From NCBI RefSeq assembly GCF_000185305.1, contig NZ_GL622200.1, forward strand, positions 159,359 to 223,358: 64,000 bases of DNA. The letters run 5' to 3'. The translations under genes were made by a program, and so were the position numbers. The DNA comes from Aggregatibacter segnis ATCC 33393. GTDB taxonomy: Bacteria; Pseudomonadota; Gammaproteobacteria; Enterobacterales; Pasteurellaceae. The stretch's first letter is position 1; every line of letters begins with the position of its first letter. Below the pieces are notes generated by a model. It saw only the letters and a program-made list of their open reading frames with translations, was not told where the DNA came from and ran no database searches. Below are positions 48,654 through 58,272 of the stretch, piece by piece.

Positions 48654-49108
48654 TAGTGTTTACCTGAATGGCCGAAACCGCCTTCGCCGCGTTCTGTGGC
48701 ATGAAATTCGTTGACGATATTAAATTCCGCTTGCACAACGGGCACAAAGACTAATTGCGCGATGCGATCGCCTACTTCAATTTTGAACGGCTCATTGCCA
48801 CGATTCCACACGGAAACCATGAGTGGACCTTGATAATCAGAATCGATTAAACCGACTAAATTGCCCAATACGATACCGTGTTTATGACCTAAACCGGAAC
48901 GAGGTAAAATGACTGCGGCTAAATTGGGATCGGCAATATAAATAGAAAGTCCCGTTGGAATTAATTTGGTTTCACCCGGTTGAATTTCAATGCCATTTTC
49001 TAGGAGCGCACGTAAATCCAAACCTGCGGATCCTTCGGTGGCATACGTTGGCAGGGGAAATTCGTTGCCAAGACGGCTATCTAAAATTTTAACGTCAATT
49101 TTTTTCAT
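48653..49108 (-). CDS. dut: dUTP diphosphatase
   Basis: A 151-residue trimeric dUTPase: [40 protein letters not shown] and the C-terminal [11 protein letters not shown] are the five conserved motifs. It removes dUTP and supplies dUMP. Confidence 0.97.
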   Translation of the reverse strand: MKKIDVKILDSRLGNEFPLPTYATEGSAGLDLRALLENGIEIQPGETKLIPTGLSIYIADPNLAAVILPRSGLGHKHGIVLGNLVGLIDSDYQGPLMVSVWNRGNEPFKIEVGDRIAQLVFVPVVQAEFNIVNEFHATERGEGGFGHSGKH

Positions 49109-49177
49109 TGTGATCTTTTCCTTTAACGAAATCTTTTGTGTTTTTGATAAAGTGCGGTTGGTTTTTGCTGTGTTTTT

Positions 49178-50377
49178 TTATTGACGGTAACGCGCCATAA
49201 TTTCACTGACTAATGCTTCTGCCAATGTATTTTTATCCGCCTGCGGCAAGGCTTTTTCTCCGTTTTTCCAAAAGAGGTGTAGCGCATTGTGATCTTGTCC
49301 AAACACTTGCCCGCCGGAAACGTCATTGGCACAAATCATATCCAAATTTTTGCGCGTCAATTTATCTTTCGCGTAATCGGCAACATTCTGTGTTTCAGCC
49401 GCAAACCCAATAGTGAAAGGGCGCTTTTCCGTAAGATGCGCCACATCCGCGATAATATCCGGATTTTTAACGAGCTTTAACGTCATTTCTTCAGCCGATT
49501 TTTTGATTTTTTGATCAGCGATATCCGCAATACGGTAATCCGCCACCGCAGCACAACCAATAAAAATGTGATTTTTGACCGCACTTTCTAATGCGGTTTG
49601 CCACATTTCTTGCGCGGAAGTGACATCAATACGGTGAATATTGGGTGAGGCGGTGAGATTCACCGGGCCGGCAATTAACGTCACAGTTGCCCCACGTTTG
49701 GCAAAGGCTTCTGCAATCGCAAAGCCCATTTTACCGGAGCTGTGGTTGGAAATATAACGCACCGGATCGATGGCTTCACGCGTTGGGCCTGCCGTAATGG
49801 CAACATGGATGCCGAGTAAATCTTGCTGCACAGTAAAATGATGGCAAAGTGCGGTGAAAATTTCAGAAGGTTCGGACATTCGCCCTGCGCCCACATCACC
49901 ACAGGCTTGTTCACCACTATTCGGGCCGATAAGTTGTATGCCACGGCTTAAAAGCGCGGTCAGATTTTGCTGCGTTATGGCTTGGCGATACATTTGTTGA
50001 TTCATCGCCGGCGCAAGAAAAATCGGTGCACTGGTGGCAAGGCAAATCGTGGAAAGTAAATCGTTCGCCATCCCAACAGTTAAGCGCGCAATAACATCGG
50101 CACTGGCAGGTGCGATTAATACGACATCCGCCCATTTCGCCAATTCAATATGTCCCATTGCCAGTTCTGCTTGCGGATCCAATAACGATTGCGCCACGGC
50201 ATTACCGGAAATCGCTTGTAAGGTGAGTGGGGTCACAAATTCTGCGGCAGCAGGCGTGAGCACCACGCGAACCTGCGCATTGGCTTTGCGTAATAAACGA
50301 ATTAATTCGATGGTTTTGTACGCGGCAATGCCGCCGGTAATACCCACAACAATGCGTTTATTTTCTAGATTAATCAT
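49178..50377 (-). CDS. coaBC: bifunctional phosphopantothenoylcysteine decarboxylase/synthase
   Basis: A 399-residue enzyme of CoA synthesis. The N-terminal CoaC flavoprotein ([25 protein letters not shown]) is followed by CoaB from ~190 ([25 protein letters not shown]). It makes phosphopantetheine; since that is also the ACP prosthetic group, it supplies the carrier proteins of the polyene cluster. Two USS lie in it. Confidence 0.96.
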   Translation of the reverse strand: MINLENKRIVVGITGGIAAYKTIELIRLLRKANAQVRVVLTPAAAEFVTPLTLQAISGNAVAQSLLDPQAELAMGHIELAKWADVVLIAPASADVIARLTVGMANDLLSTICLATSAPIFLAPAMNQQMYRQAITQQNLTALLSRGIQLIGPNSGEQACGDVGAGRMSEPSEIFTALCHHFTVQQDLLGIHVAITAGPTREAIDPVRYISNHSSGKMGFAIAEAFAKRGATVTLIAGPVNLTASPNIHRIDVTSAQEMWQTALESAVKNHIFIGCAAVADYRIADIADQKIKKSAEEMTLKLVKNPDIIADVAHLTEKRPFTIGFAAETQNVADYAKDKLTRKNLDMICANDVSGGQVFGQDHNALHLFWKNGEKALPQADKNTLAEALVSEIMARYRQ

Positions 50378-50455
50378 GCTTGAATCCCATGAATTGACTG
50401 GCTCGGAGATGAATTCGCTTATTCTACTTGAATTATGATTTAATCAAAAATCTTA

Positions 50456-50477
50456 TTTTGCGATCCCAATCCCATCT
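50456..50477 (+). promoter_or_regulatory. candidate CRP-S site before radC
   Basis: TGCGATCCCAATCCCA has an exact left half TGCGA and a one-mismatch right half (TCCCA for TCGCA). It ends 37 bp before the radC ATG. In H. influenzae radC is in the competence regulon. Confidence 0.6.
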
Positions 50478-50514
50478 TTTGAATGTACTTTTTGGATTTT
50501 ACGACGTCCTGTGA

Positions 50515-51213
50515 ATGAATAGCGAATCTGTTATTTTTTGCGAGGTTAAAGAAATGAATGAGGCCTTAATGCCAAGGGAAAAGCTCTTAAAATATGGAGT
50601 CGCCACACTAACAGATGCTGAACTTTTGGCCATTTTCTTGCGTACGGGGATTAAAGATTGTCCGGTGATGCAGCTATCGAAAAATGTACTACAACATTTT
50701 GGATCGTTGCGAGGACTTATTAGCGCCAATCAAAAGCAGTTTTGTGCAGTGAAAGGCATTGGCATTACGCAGTTTATTCAATTGCAAGCTTGCACGGAAA
50801 TGACCCGTCGTTATTTATTGGCGGAACTTAAAGAAGGGTATTGTTTTAGTTCGTCAGAGACAGTGAAAATGTACTTACAAACAGAGTTGGAAAATACAGA
50901 GCGAGAAATTTTCTTAGTGCTGTTCTTGGATAACCAGCATCGCTTGATTAAGCAGGAGCGCTTGTTTCTTGGCACAATTAATAAAGCGATGGTTTATCCG
51001 CGTGAAGTCATCAAAGAGGCGTTGGCTTGCAATGCGGCGGCGATTATTTTGGCACATAATCATCCTTCCGGCGTAGCGGAACCAAGTTTTTCCGACCGAC
51101 AAATTACGGAGACTATCAAACAGGCAGCGGAGTTGGTGGAAATTCGAGTGCTGGATCATTTTGTGATTGGCAAAGGCAATTATTTTTCCTTTGCGGAACA
51201 AAATCTTCTCTAA
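50515..51213 (+). CDS. radC: RadC family JAB-domain protein
   Basis: A 232-residue protein: an N-terminal helix-hairpin-helix region (~55-80), then a JAB/MPN domain with the metal motif AHNHPSGVAEPSFSD. Its biochemical role is unclear despite the name. It is upstream of rpmB-rpmG in the conserved order. Another in-frame ATG at 50554 is possible. Confidence 0.93.
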   Translation: MNSESVIFCEVKEMNEALMPREKLLKYGVATLTDAELLAIFLRTGIKDCPVMQLSKNVLQHFGSLRGLISANQKQFCAVKGIGITQFIQLQACTEMTRRYLLAELKEGYCFSSSETVKMYLQTELENTEREIFLVLFLDNQHRLIKQERLFLGTINKAMVYPREVIKEALACNAAAIILAHNHPSGVAEPSFSDRQITETIKQAAELVEIRVLDHFVIGKGNYFSFAEQNLL

Positions 51214-51272
51214 AACTGACCGCACTTTTGGATAAATTTTAGTTTTAATGTCAGCAAATTCAGGATTTAGGC

Positions 51273-51301
51273 TTGAGAATGCAATATAAAGTGAGTATAA
51301 T
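51273..51301 (+). promoter_or_regulatory. rpmB-rpmG promoter
   Basis: TTGAGA (51273-51278) and TATAAT (51296-51301) are 17 bp apart. About 120 bp of leader follows before rpmB, including a small hairpin GGTCG/CGACC near 51327-51343. Confidence 0.75.
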
Positions 51302-51421
51302 GCACGACCTTTAATATAGTATGCGGGTCGGGTTATACGACCTGACGAGGTCATTCAAAAGTTATTTTTGAAGTATTCCGAACCGTAAGCTCGAGCTTAA
51401 ATTTCATTATTGGAGATTAAT

Positions 51422-51658
51422 ATGTCTAGAGTCTGTCAAGTAACAGGCAAGCGTCCGGCAGTGGGTAACAACCGCTCTCACGCAATGAACGCGACTCGTC
51501 GTCGTTTTCTTCCTAACCTTCACACTCACCGTTTTTGGGTTGAAAGTGAAAACCGTTTCGTAACATTACGCTTAACTGCAAAAGGTATGCGTATTATTGA
51601 TAAAAAAGGCATTGATGCAGTTTTAGCTGAAATCCGTGCTCGTGGCGAGAAAATCTAA
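51422..51658 (+). CDS. rpmB: 50S ribosomal protein L28
   Basis: A 78-residue L28 starting [12 protein letters not shown] at the ATG 51422, with GGAG upstream. All L28 features ([25 protein letters not shown]) are present. Followed by rpmG 11 bp later. Confidence 0.98.
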   Translation: MSRVCQVTGKRPAVGNNRSHAMNATRRRFLPNLHTHRFWVESENRFVTLRLTAKGMRIIDKKGIDAVLAEIRARGEKI

Positions 51659-51669
51659 GGAGCTAACAA

Positions 51670-51840
51670 ATGGCAGCAAAAGGTGCTCGTGAGAAAATCC
51701 GTTTAGTTTCTACCGCAGAAACCGGTCATTTCTACACAACTGATAAAAACAAACGTAATATGCCTGAAAAAATGGAAATCAAAAAATTTGATCCAGTTGT
51801 GCGTAAACACGTTATTTATAAAGAAGCAAAAATCAAATAA
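51670..51840 (+). CDS. rpmG: 50S ribosomal protein L33
   Basis: A 56-residue protein [18 protein letters not shown]... ending KEAKIK, read directly from the sequence. It is the non-zinc-type L33 (no CXXC pairs). It lies 11 bp after rpmB with an AAGGAGC Shine-Dalgarno. Confidence 0.97.
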
Positions 51841-51854
51841 TTTTGCACGAATTG

Positions 51855-51882
51855 AAAAACCCGACATTGTTCGGGTTTTTTT
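51855..51882 (+). terminator. rpmG terminator
   Basis: AACCCGA and TCGGGTT with a short loop, flanked by A and T runs, 15 bp after the rpmG stop. Confidence 0.88.
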
Positions 51883-51909
51883 ATATCCAGTGGCTATCGG
51901 AGAAAGAGA

Positions 51910-52734
51910 ATGCCTGAACTACCTGAAGTCGAAACCGCACTACGTGGCGTAAGCCCTTATCTAAAAGATTACACGATTGAAAAAATCGAGGTACGTCAGC
52001 CGAAACTCCGCTGGGCGGTATCACCGGAATTAGCAACATTGCATCAAGTAAAAATTCTGGATCTTACCCGCCGCGCTAAATACCTCATTATTCATACCGA
52101 AAAAGGTTATATCATCGGACACTTAGGGATGTCGGGAACCGTAAGAATCGTACCGCATGACTGCCCGATTGATAAACATGATCATCTGGATATTGTGCTA
52201 AACAATGGTCGATTATTGCGTTATAACGATCCGCGCCGTTTTGGCGCTTGGTTGTGGACGGAAAAATTAGACGAGTTTCATTTATTTTTAAAACTGGGAC
52301 CGGAACCGTTATCAGAAGAATTTAACGCAGACTATCTTTTCAAAAAATCCCGCAAAAAAACGACCGCACTTAAAACCTTATTAATGGATAACACCGTGGT
52401 TGTGGGCGTTGGCAACATTTATGCCAATGAAAGTTTATTTTTATGTGGTCTGCATCCTATGAAACTTGCCGCCAATCTGACGCGTAAGCAATGTGAACGT
52501 TTGGTTGATACCATTAAATCGGTTCTTGCAAAAGCGATTGAACAAGGCGGAACCACACTCAAAGATTTCTTACAACCTGATGGCAGACCGGGTTATTTTG
52601 CGCAAGAATTACTGGTTTATGGCAACAAAGGCAAACCTTGTCCAAAGTGCGGTACAAAAATTGAAAGTTTAACCATCGGACAACGAAACAGCTTTTATTG
52701 CCCGATGTGTCAGAAGAAAGGGTGGATAATATAA
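51910..52734 (+). CDS. mutM: formamidopyrimidine-DNA glycosylase
   Basis: A 274-residue repair glycosylase/AP lyase that removes oxidised purines. The N-terminal PELPE (Pro as nucleophile), the H2TH region and the zinc finger [12 protein letters not shown]...CPMCQ are seen. USS near 52362 and 52645 are the last for about 6 kb. Confidence 0.97.
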   Translation: MPELPEVETALRGVSPYLKDYTIEKIEVRQPKLRWAVSPELATLHQVKILDLTRRAKYLIIHTEKGYIIGHLGMSGTVRIVPHDCPIDKHDHLDIVLNNGRLLRYNDPRRFGAWLWTEKLDEFHLFLKLGPEPLSEEFNADYLFKKSRKKTTALKTLLMDNTVVVGVGNIYANESLFLCGLHPMKLAANLTRKQCERLVDTIKSVLAKAIEQGGTTLKDFLQPDGRPGYFAQELLVYGNKGKPCPKCGTKIESLTIGQRNSFYCPMCQKKGWII

Positions 52735-52776
52735 AATAAGAATTATATATTAGGTGTTATTTATTAAGAAAAATTG

Positions 52777-53610
52777 TTACTTAATAAAGTTAGTTCCATA
52801 TGAGAATATTCTTAGTTTATTTAAAAATAAATATATTCTAGGAGAAGCTAAATAGATAAACAAACCTAGTAATCTATGTTTTTTATTTTTGAGTTTCTGT
52901 GTTATATAGTCATTAATATCTTGTTTTGATAGAGTTGATAATAAAGTCTTATTTCTAGATCTTAGTTGATATTCTCTAAATAATTTTTCATTTTTTTGAG
53001 ATAGGGATTGGCTATTTTTTATTATCCTCCAATAATAGTTTGGCATCTCCATATATTTAAACTTGGCATTTATAGAAAACGCTCTACAATAAAAATCATA
53101 GTCTTCGCTTGTTATAAAACTTTCATCATATCCATTTAATTCCTTCCATAAATCCCGCTTATATATAGAACAAGATGGAATAAATTTATCATCTAAAAAA
53201 AACTCAAGTTTAGTTGTTTTATCTAGTTTATAGATATGATCTGCATCTCCAAAGGTATATAAATCTCCAAATAATACATCAATATTTTTATTATCTATTA
53301 ATTCATTAATATATAACCCAATATACTCACTAACAATATCATCTGAGTCTAGTGGAAAAATGTATTTCCCTGATGCATGGAATATACCAAAGTTTCTTGC
53401 AGATGGTAATCCCTTATTAGATTGATTCAATACTGTATAGTTTGATTCTGAAAGATACTTAATCGTATCTTCCGATGTTGAACCATCATTTACAATAATG
53501 ACTTCTATGGATTCTCTCCATTTCTTAAGATGTAATTCTATACTCTTTAAACATTCATCAATTAATTTTGGAGAGGTATTGAATACAGGTATAATTATAG
53601 ATATCAACAT
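52777..53610 (-). CDS. GT2 family glycosyltransferase
   Basis: A 277-residue GT-A fold enzyme: SIIIPVFNTSPKLIDECLKSI, VIIVNDGST and PLDSDDIVS (DxD) are the donor-binding motifs. The ATG at 53610 is chosen over an upstream ATG inside the previous stop region. It is the last gene of the AT-rich operon. Likely adds a sugar to lipooligosaccharide; the sugar is not deducible. No USS. Confidence 0.85.
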   Translation of the reverse strand: MLISIIIPVFNTSPKLIDECLKSIELHLKKWRESIEVIIVNDGSTSEDTIKYLSESNYTVLNQSNKGLPSARNFGIFHASGKYIFPLDSDDIVSEYIGLYINELIDNKNIDVLFGDLYTFGDADHIYKLDKTTKLEFFLDDKFIPSCSIYKRDLWKELNGYDESFITSEDYDFYCRAFSINAKFKYMEMPNYYWRIIKNSQSLSQKNEKLFREYQLRSRNKTLLSTLSKQDINDYITQKLKNKKHRLLGLFIYLASPRIYLFLNKLRIFSYGTNFIK

Positions 53611-53618
53611 GTTTAGAC

Positions 53619-54647
53619 TCACTTTATCCATTCTTCTTTTAACTTATCTATAGATATTTCATTAATATTTTCTTTATAGAAAATAATATGCGTTTCATTT
53701 TTACAGTTAGGATGCCAATGTTTAAATGCAATAATATCTTCCTTATAAATAGCAATAATTGGTTTATTAAATCCAGCTGCAATATGCACTGTTGAAGTAT
53801 CTGTTGATATTAGTTGAATTGAATTTCGAATTAATTCAATGGTATGAAAAATAGTTTTTGTATCATGAACAAAGATATTCTCATATTTTTTAGATAATTC
53901 TTTCAATAAAGGTGTAACTTCTGGGTAACTCAATAGTACGAATTGCTTTCCTCTTGTGATCTCTGTTAAATATTTTAAGTATAGTTTAATATTTTCATTG
54001 TTTACTTTCTTAGCTCTATATGCTCCAAAGAAATTTACAGTAATATAGTCAGAGATATTATTTCCTTGTAAAAAATTCTGAATTTCAACTGCACTTTTTT
54101 CATCATAAGGAATATCATAAGTGGTATCTACATTTGTTATTCCTACTGCTTCTAAAGATTGTTGATAGATTTTAGAAAAATGTTCATCATTTTCTAAACT
54201 GTGAGTAAAGATTTTATAATTTGATTTTTTATAACCAATATAATTTTTAGCATTAATTAATCTTAGTAAAAGGAGATCTCGGTTTTTTATTGCTAGTGTT
54301 GGGTCAATTACTACATCATATTTTTCTTTTGCAAGGACTAAGCCGGATTTAATATAGTCAAGAATACTGCGTTTCTTTACAAAGTAAAGTTGATCAATAT
54401 GAGGATTTTGTTTAAATAAGTAGGCATCTTTTGTTGTACAAACTACACCAATTTTTATTTCAGAGTTGAATTTCTTAATTTCTCTGAAAATAAAAGAGCT
54501 CACAATGTAATCGCCAATCTTCCCATCTTGTCGTAAGAAGAGAATTCTCTTAGGAAGAAGTACGGTAGAATTTTTAGCTATTTTTTTATCTAAGATAAGT
54601 TTCCCTATCATTAGTCGTATTTTTTGCAACGTTTCTTTTAATTTCAT
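53619..54647 (-). CDS. GT9 family glycosyltransferase
   Basis: A 342-residue GT9 (heptosyltransferase-like) enzyme: KRILFLRQDGKIGDYIVSSF near the N-terminus, DVVIDPT, and STDTSTVHIAAGFNKPIIAIY near the C-terminus. The ATG at 54647 is chosen; a TTG upstream overlaps the GT25 gene by 20 bp. It likely adds heptose or a related sugar to the core. Confidence 0.84.
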   Translation of the reverse strand: MKLKETLQKIRLMIGKLILDKKIAKNSTVLLPKRILFLRQDGKIGDYIVSSFIFREIKKFNSEIKIGVVCTTKDAYLFKQNPHIDQLYFVKKRSILDYIKSGLVLAKEKYDVVIDPTLAIKNRDLLLLRLINAKNYIGYKKSNYKIFTHSLENDEHFSKIYQQSLEAVGITNVDTTYDIPYDEKSAVEIQNFLQGNNISDYITVNFFGAYRAKKVNNENIKLYLKYLTEITRGKQFVLLSYPEVTPLLKELSKKYENIFVHDTKTIFHTIELIRNSIQLISTDTSTVHIAAGFNKPIIAIYKEDIIAFKHWHPNCKNETHIIFYKENINEISIDKLKEEWIK

Positions 54648-54654
54648 AGTGCTA

Positions 54655-55332
54655 CTATTTATATCTATTTTCAATACTATCTATTTCAGAATCTACATCC
54701 CCAAAGACGCATGCAGGCTCAATACCATAAGCATTAATATTTGTCAGTTGTAATAGACCGGTTAAAAAATCTGATGGCATTCTTATTGGATAAGCATATG
54801 ATAATAATTTTTTTGCTCCTTCATAAGTAATTAAATAACCTGTTGTTCTAATAATACTTCTTTTAGATTTTTTGGATGGAGAACGATATTTGGCTAGTCT
54901 ATAACGTTCAGGAAGTCTTTTCATGAAAGGATATACTTTGGCTTTTCCATGATCTAAGAAGAGTATCTCTTTTTTTGAGGAAACTTTATTTAGCGCGGCT
55001 GTTACTATTTCTTCAAAGTATAGAGATACAATTGCATCGTCTTCTAGAATAATAGCCTCTCTAATATTATTTTTCACAATGTGCTCGTAGAGCATGATAT
55101 GGCTCATCGCACAACCAATTTCCCCTAGTGTTAGAGGCTTTTTAGCAGAAAAGTTTTGAGGATAGAATTGAAAATCAATTTGAGATAGTTGTTCTTTTGA
55201 TAAGTCTTTACCATAGATAGCATCAAAAAACTCAAATTGTAGTCCTAATTTTGAAAGTCTATTCTTGATAATAGATCTTCTGGGAGAATTTACAAGGCTA
55301 ATAATAAATATGAGAGGTAATTCATTTTTCAT
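54655..55332 (-). CDS. GT25 family LOS glycosyltransferase
   Basis: A 225-residue GT25 protein. FIISLVNSPRRSIIKNRLSKLGLQFEFFDAIYG and LTLGEIGCAMSHIMLYE, then ILEDDA, are the family motifs of Lex2B/LpsA-like enzymes that extend Haemophilus LOS. AT-rich. It starts right before the preceding stop (TAA|ATG). Phase-variable tracts were not seen. Confidence 0.88.
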   Translation of the reverse strand: MKNELPLIFIISLVNSPRRSIIKNRLSKLGLQFEFFDAIYGKDLSKEQLSQIDFQFYPQNFSAKKPLTLGEIGCAMSHIMLYEHIVKNNIREAIILEDDAIVSLYFEEIVTAALNKVSSKKEILFLDHGKAKVYPFMKRLPERYRLAKYRSPSKKSKRSIIRTTGYLITYEGAKKLLSYAYPIRMPSDFLTGLLQLTNINAYGIEPACVFGDVDSEIDSIENRYK

Positions 55333-56472
55333 CTAATAATCCTTTATTGTTTCTAGGATAGTTTCTTTTATATCATGAATAAAACGATCAAGGTTATGCA
55401 CCTCTTTTATATATTGAATAGCATTATTTGCTAGTTCCACTCTGCTAGATTCATTTTCAATTAGTTTTCTGATTCCATCAACGTATTTTTGTACATGTTC
55501 AAAACCATCTCCTAAAACTGTTCCAGTATAGACACCAAATTTTTCTGTTAGATTTTCAGGGTTCTGATTACTAACTAATAGTGTTCCGTATGATAAAGCT
55601 TCTAGAAATGATATAGGTAATGCCTCATGAATAGATGTGTTTACAAGAATTTTGGCATCTTTTAAAAACTGCTCTTTTTCATTACCATCTACGTGTCCTA
55701 CAAAGTGTAAATTAGGGATATCTTTATATCGGCTAATAATTTCGGAATTTCGCTCAGCATCATAAAATGTTTGTCCTAGCATATAAAATTCGTATTCAGG
55801 ACAATTTTTAGCTATTTCACAAAATAACCACCCTCTTTTTACTGATTCAATACGTCCTAGGAATATAATCATATTTTTCTTTGGGTAAGTATTTACATCG
55901 TATGCATTATCTATCTCTATAGGATTAGGTAGATATTTTATATCAATATTTTTGTCTAGGTTATAAAGTTCTTTAGCTTTATTATTTAAAAAATATCCTT
56001 GAGAAATGAATCTTATTCTACCTTGTGTATACCATTCATGAATTCGATTATATAAGTTTTGATCATAGTAACAAGGTTCTGGAAATAATTTTACTGTGTT
56101 AATTTCATCCCAATCATGCTTAGGTCTTGGATCTTGTATCCAAAATATGAGTTTTTTGTTTATATCGGGATCATAAAGGAACGGTAAATCAAATGTAACC
56201 TCAATACTTAGATAGACATCATAATTTTGTTTTTTTAACCAACGCGAGGTAAAGAATTTTTTCTTAGGTAATTCAAAAACATGAACCCCATCAATAATAT
56301 GCTTTCTAGCAAATAATCCAAAATTTTTTGATGTTGTCTTTAATAAAATATCTACCTGTATGTCTTCATCTTGAAGATATTTAGCTACTAATCGTCTTGC
56401 TAAAAAACCATAGCCACCATAACCGGTTCCTAGTGCACCAAAATATTCATTAATAAGTAGTCCAACTTTCAT
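55333..56472 (-). CDS. GT4 family glycosyltransferase
   Basis: A 379-residue GT-B enzyme: GYGGYGFLARRL at the N-terminus, IFLGRIESVKRGWLFCEIAKN at the start of the C-terminal half, and NTSIHEALPISFLEALSYGTLLVS (E-x7-E region). Function by family. 30 bp separates it from the next upstream GT4. Confidence 0.85.
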   Translation of the reverse strand: MKVGLLINEYFGALGTGYGGYGFLARRLVAKYLQDEDIQVDILLKTTSKNFGLFARKHIIDGVHVFELPKKKFFTSRWLKKQNYDVYLSIEVTFDLPFLYDPDINKKLIFWIQDPRPKHDWDEINTVKLFPEPCYYDQNLYNRIHEWYTQGRIRFISQGYFLNNKAKELYNLDKNIDIKYLPNPIEIDNAYDVNTYPKKNMIIFLGRIESVKRGWLFCEIAKNCPEYEFYMLGQTFYDAERNSEIISRYKDIPNLHFVGHVDGNEKEQFLKDAKILVNTSIHEALPISFLEALSYGTLLVSNQNPENLTEKFGVYTGTVLGDGFEHVQKYVDGIRKLIENESSRVELANNAIQYIKEVHNLDRFIHDIKETILETIKDY

Positions 56473-56502
56473 TTTTTTCTATTTTTTTCTCCAGGATATT
56501 CT

Positions 56503-57657
56503 TTATATTAAAGAATATAGAAATTTTATTAAATTTTCTCTTGTTCTATTTTCAGAAAATATATGAATATGTTCTTTAATCTCTCCTCTTATTTTTTCTA
56601 AGAGCTCTTTTGAACTTGATATCTCATATGTTTTACTGATGAATAAGTCAAAATTATTTAAAGGTATTAATCCTCCACATTTACCATTATTAAGTATTTC
56701 TCTAGGGCCTGTAGGGCAATCTATTGCTATGACAGGAACATTTAGAAATAGACTCTCTAGAAGAACAGTAGGTAATCCTTCTCGTTCTGAAGTATGTAAG
56801 AATAGTTTGGCATTCTTAATATAAGGGTAAGGATTTTTTATTTCTCCTAATAATAAACAACGATCTTCTAAATTAAGTTTTTTTATAAGTTTACTTAGAT
56901 TTTCTTTTTCTTCTCCATCACCTAAAATATATAGATTTTCTTCTATACCTAATTTAACTAATTTAGAATATATATTTATAAGATCTTCATGTCTTTTTAT
57001 CTTATCTAGTCTGGCAACTTGTATAAAATAAGGATTTTTTAGATGAGTTAAAATAGGTTGCTTAGATTTTAATATCACCTCATCTTCTCCGATCGGATTA
57101 TATAATGTAAGTATATTGTCTTTTAAGCCAGATCTTAATGATAAAGATTTAGCCATATCTTCACAAATAGCAATTACATAATCATATTTTCGTAAGTATG
57201 AAATTTCTTTAATTACTTCTTTTGATTTATCTTCTTTTAAAGCTAAGTGTTGCCATCTGATAGTTGGAGATTGAATTTTGTTAAATGGTAAATATTGATC
57301 AAAGTGATTGCTAAAATTTATGATGATGTCATATTTATTTTTTATTATGCTATTTATTCGATTTCTATAATCGAATTTTTCTTTAATTCTTACAATTTTA
57401 TATCTAAATTTAGATATTATATTTTTATTTCTATTTTTATATAGAAAGTTTATCCTTTTAGTATTTTCATTATTAAATAAGAATATAGTAGTTATATTTT
57501 TAGGTATTTCTTTTTTAAATGGAGAGTCTGAGTGATCATATGCTAAAATAAGATCTATCTTGATTTCTTTTTCATTGCTAAGTAACTTGAGATAATTAAT
57601 AAGGATTTTTTCTATTCCGCCCATTACAAGCCATTTGTGTAGAATTAATATTCTCAT
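56503..57657 (-). CDS. GT4 family glycosyltransferase
   Basis: A 384-residue GT-B enzyme, first gene of the operon: LHKWLVMGGIEKILINYLKLL, FIQVARLDKIKRHEDLINIYSKL, LHTSEREGLPTVLLESLFLNVPVIA. Very AT-rich with many Lys/Ile/Asn. The next 140 bp upstream holds no gene and probably the promoter. Confidence 0.86.
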   Translation of the reverse strand: MRILILHKWLVMGGIEKILINYLKLLSNEKEIKIDLILAYDHSDSPFKKEIPKNITTIFLFNNENTKRINFLYKNRNKNIISKFRYKIVRIKEKFDYRNRINSIIKNKYDIIINFSNHFDQYLPFNKIQSPTIRWQHLALKEDKSKEVIKEISYLRKYDYVIAICEDMAKSLSLRSGLKDNILTLYNPIGEDEVILKSKQPILTHLKNPYFIQVARLDKIKRHEDLINIYSKLVKLGIEENLYILGDGEEKENLSKLIKKLNLEDRCLLLGEIKNPYPYIKNAKLFLHTSEREGLPTVLLESLFLNVPVIAIDCPTGPREILNNGKCGGLIPLNNFDLFISKTYEISSSKELLEKIRGEIKEHIHIFSENRTRENLIKFLYSLI

Positions 57658-57797
57658 ATTTATCTTTCTTTGATAGTTTAAGTTAGTATGAAGCTAATTA
57701 CTAAGCTAGATTAATTTTTTATGAGTGGATAGACTGTTTTTATTTGTAGTATCCATGATATGTTTGGTTCGCATTCTATCCCTTATCCTAATAAAAC

Positions 57798-57822
57798 AAA
57801 ACCCCGCGTGTTGCGGGGTTTT
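57798..57822. terminator. rpmE terminator
   Basis: AAAACCCCGC and GCGGGGTTTT form a 10-bp stem with a 5-base loop, 13 bp after the rpmE stop. Confidence 0.9.
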
Positions 57823-57834
57823 GAAAGACACAGA

Positions 57835-58047
57835 TTACTTCGTACCTGGAATTTTGAAACGGCTGTTAAAGCGTTCAACACGACCGCCGGTATCAACAAC
57901 ACGTTGTTTACCTGTATAGAATGGGTGGCATTTACCGCACACATCAAGGTTGATGTCTTTGCCTAAGGTAGAACGAGTTTTGATCACGTTACCGCAAGAA
58001 CAAGTTGCAGTAATTTCTTTATATTCAGGATGAATACCTTGTTTCAT
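57835..58047 (-). CDS. rpmE: 50S ribosomal protein L31
   Basis: A 70-residue L31 starting [12 protein letters not shown] at 58047. The zinc-binding cysteines (CSCGN...CGKCHPF) are present, so it is the zinc (primary) type. Divergent from priA as in E. coli. Longer in-frame starts upstream are not supported. Confidence 0.97.
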   Translation of the reverse strand: MKQGIHPEYKEITATCSCGNVIKTRSTLGKDINLDVCGKCHPFYTGKQRVVDTGGRVERFNSRFKIPGTK

Positions 58048-58272
58048 AGAAAACCTCAAATTTGAAGCCATGCCGCTATCAAGCCAATCGCAAAAGCAAT
58101 CCCTGACACCGCATGAGATTAATATTACGCCATTTAAAATGGCACGCTTGTGTGTAAGGATGCGAATTTTACAGAAAAAGAAAATGACATTCAACCCATC
58201 CGCCACTAAATAGACAATAATCCCCCGAAATGCTATATTCCGAGTCCATTTTAGCTCACTGAATTTCCATTC

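Noticed and set aside
52735-57834. Phase-variable simple repeats in the LOS genes
   Set aside because: No tetranucleotide or longer repeat tracts were seen near the starts of these genes.
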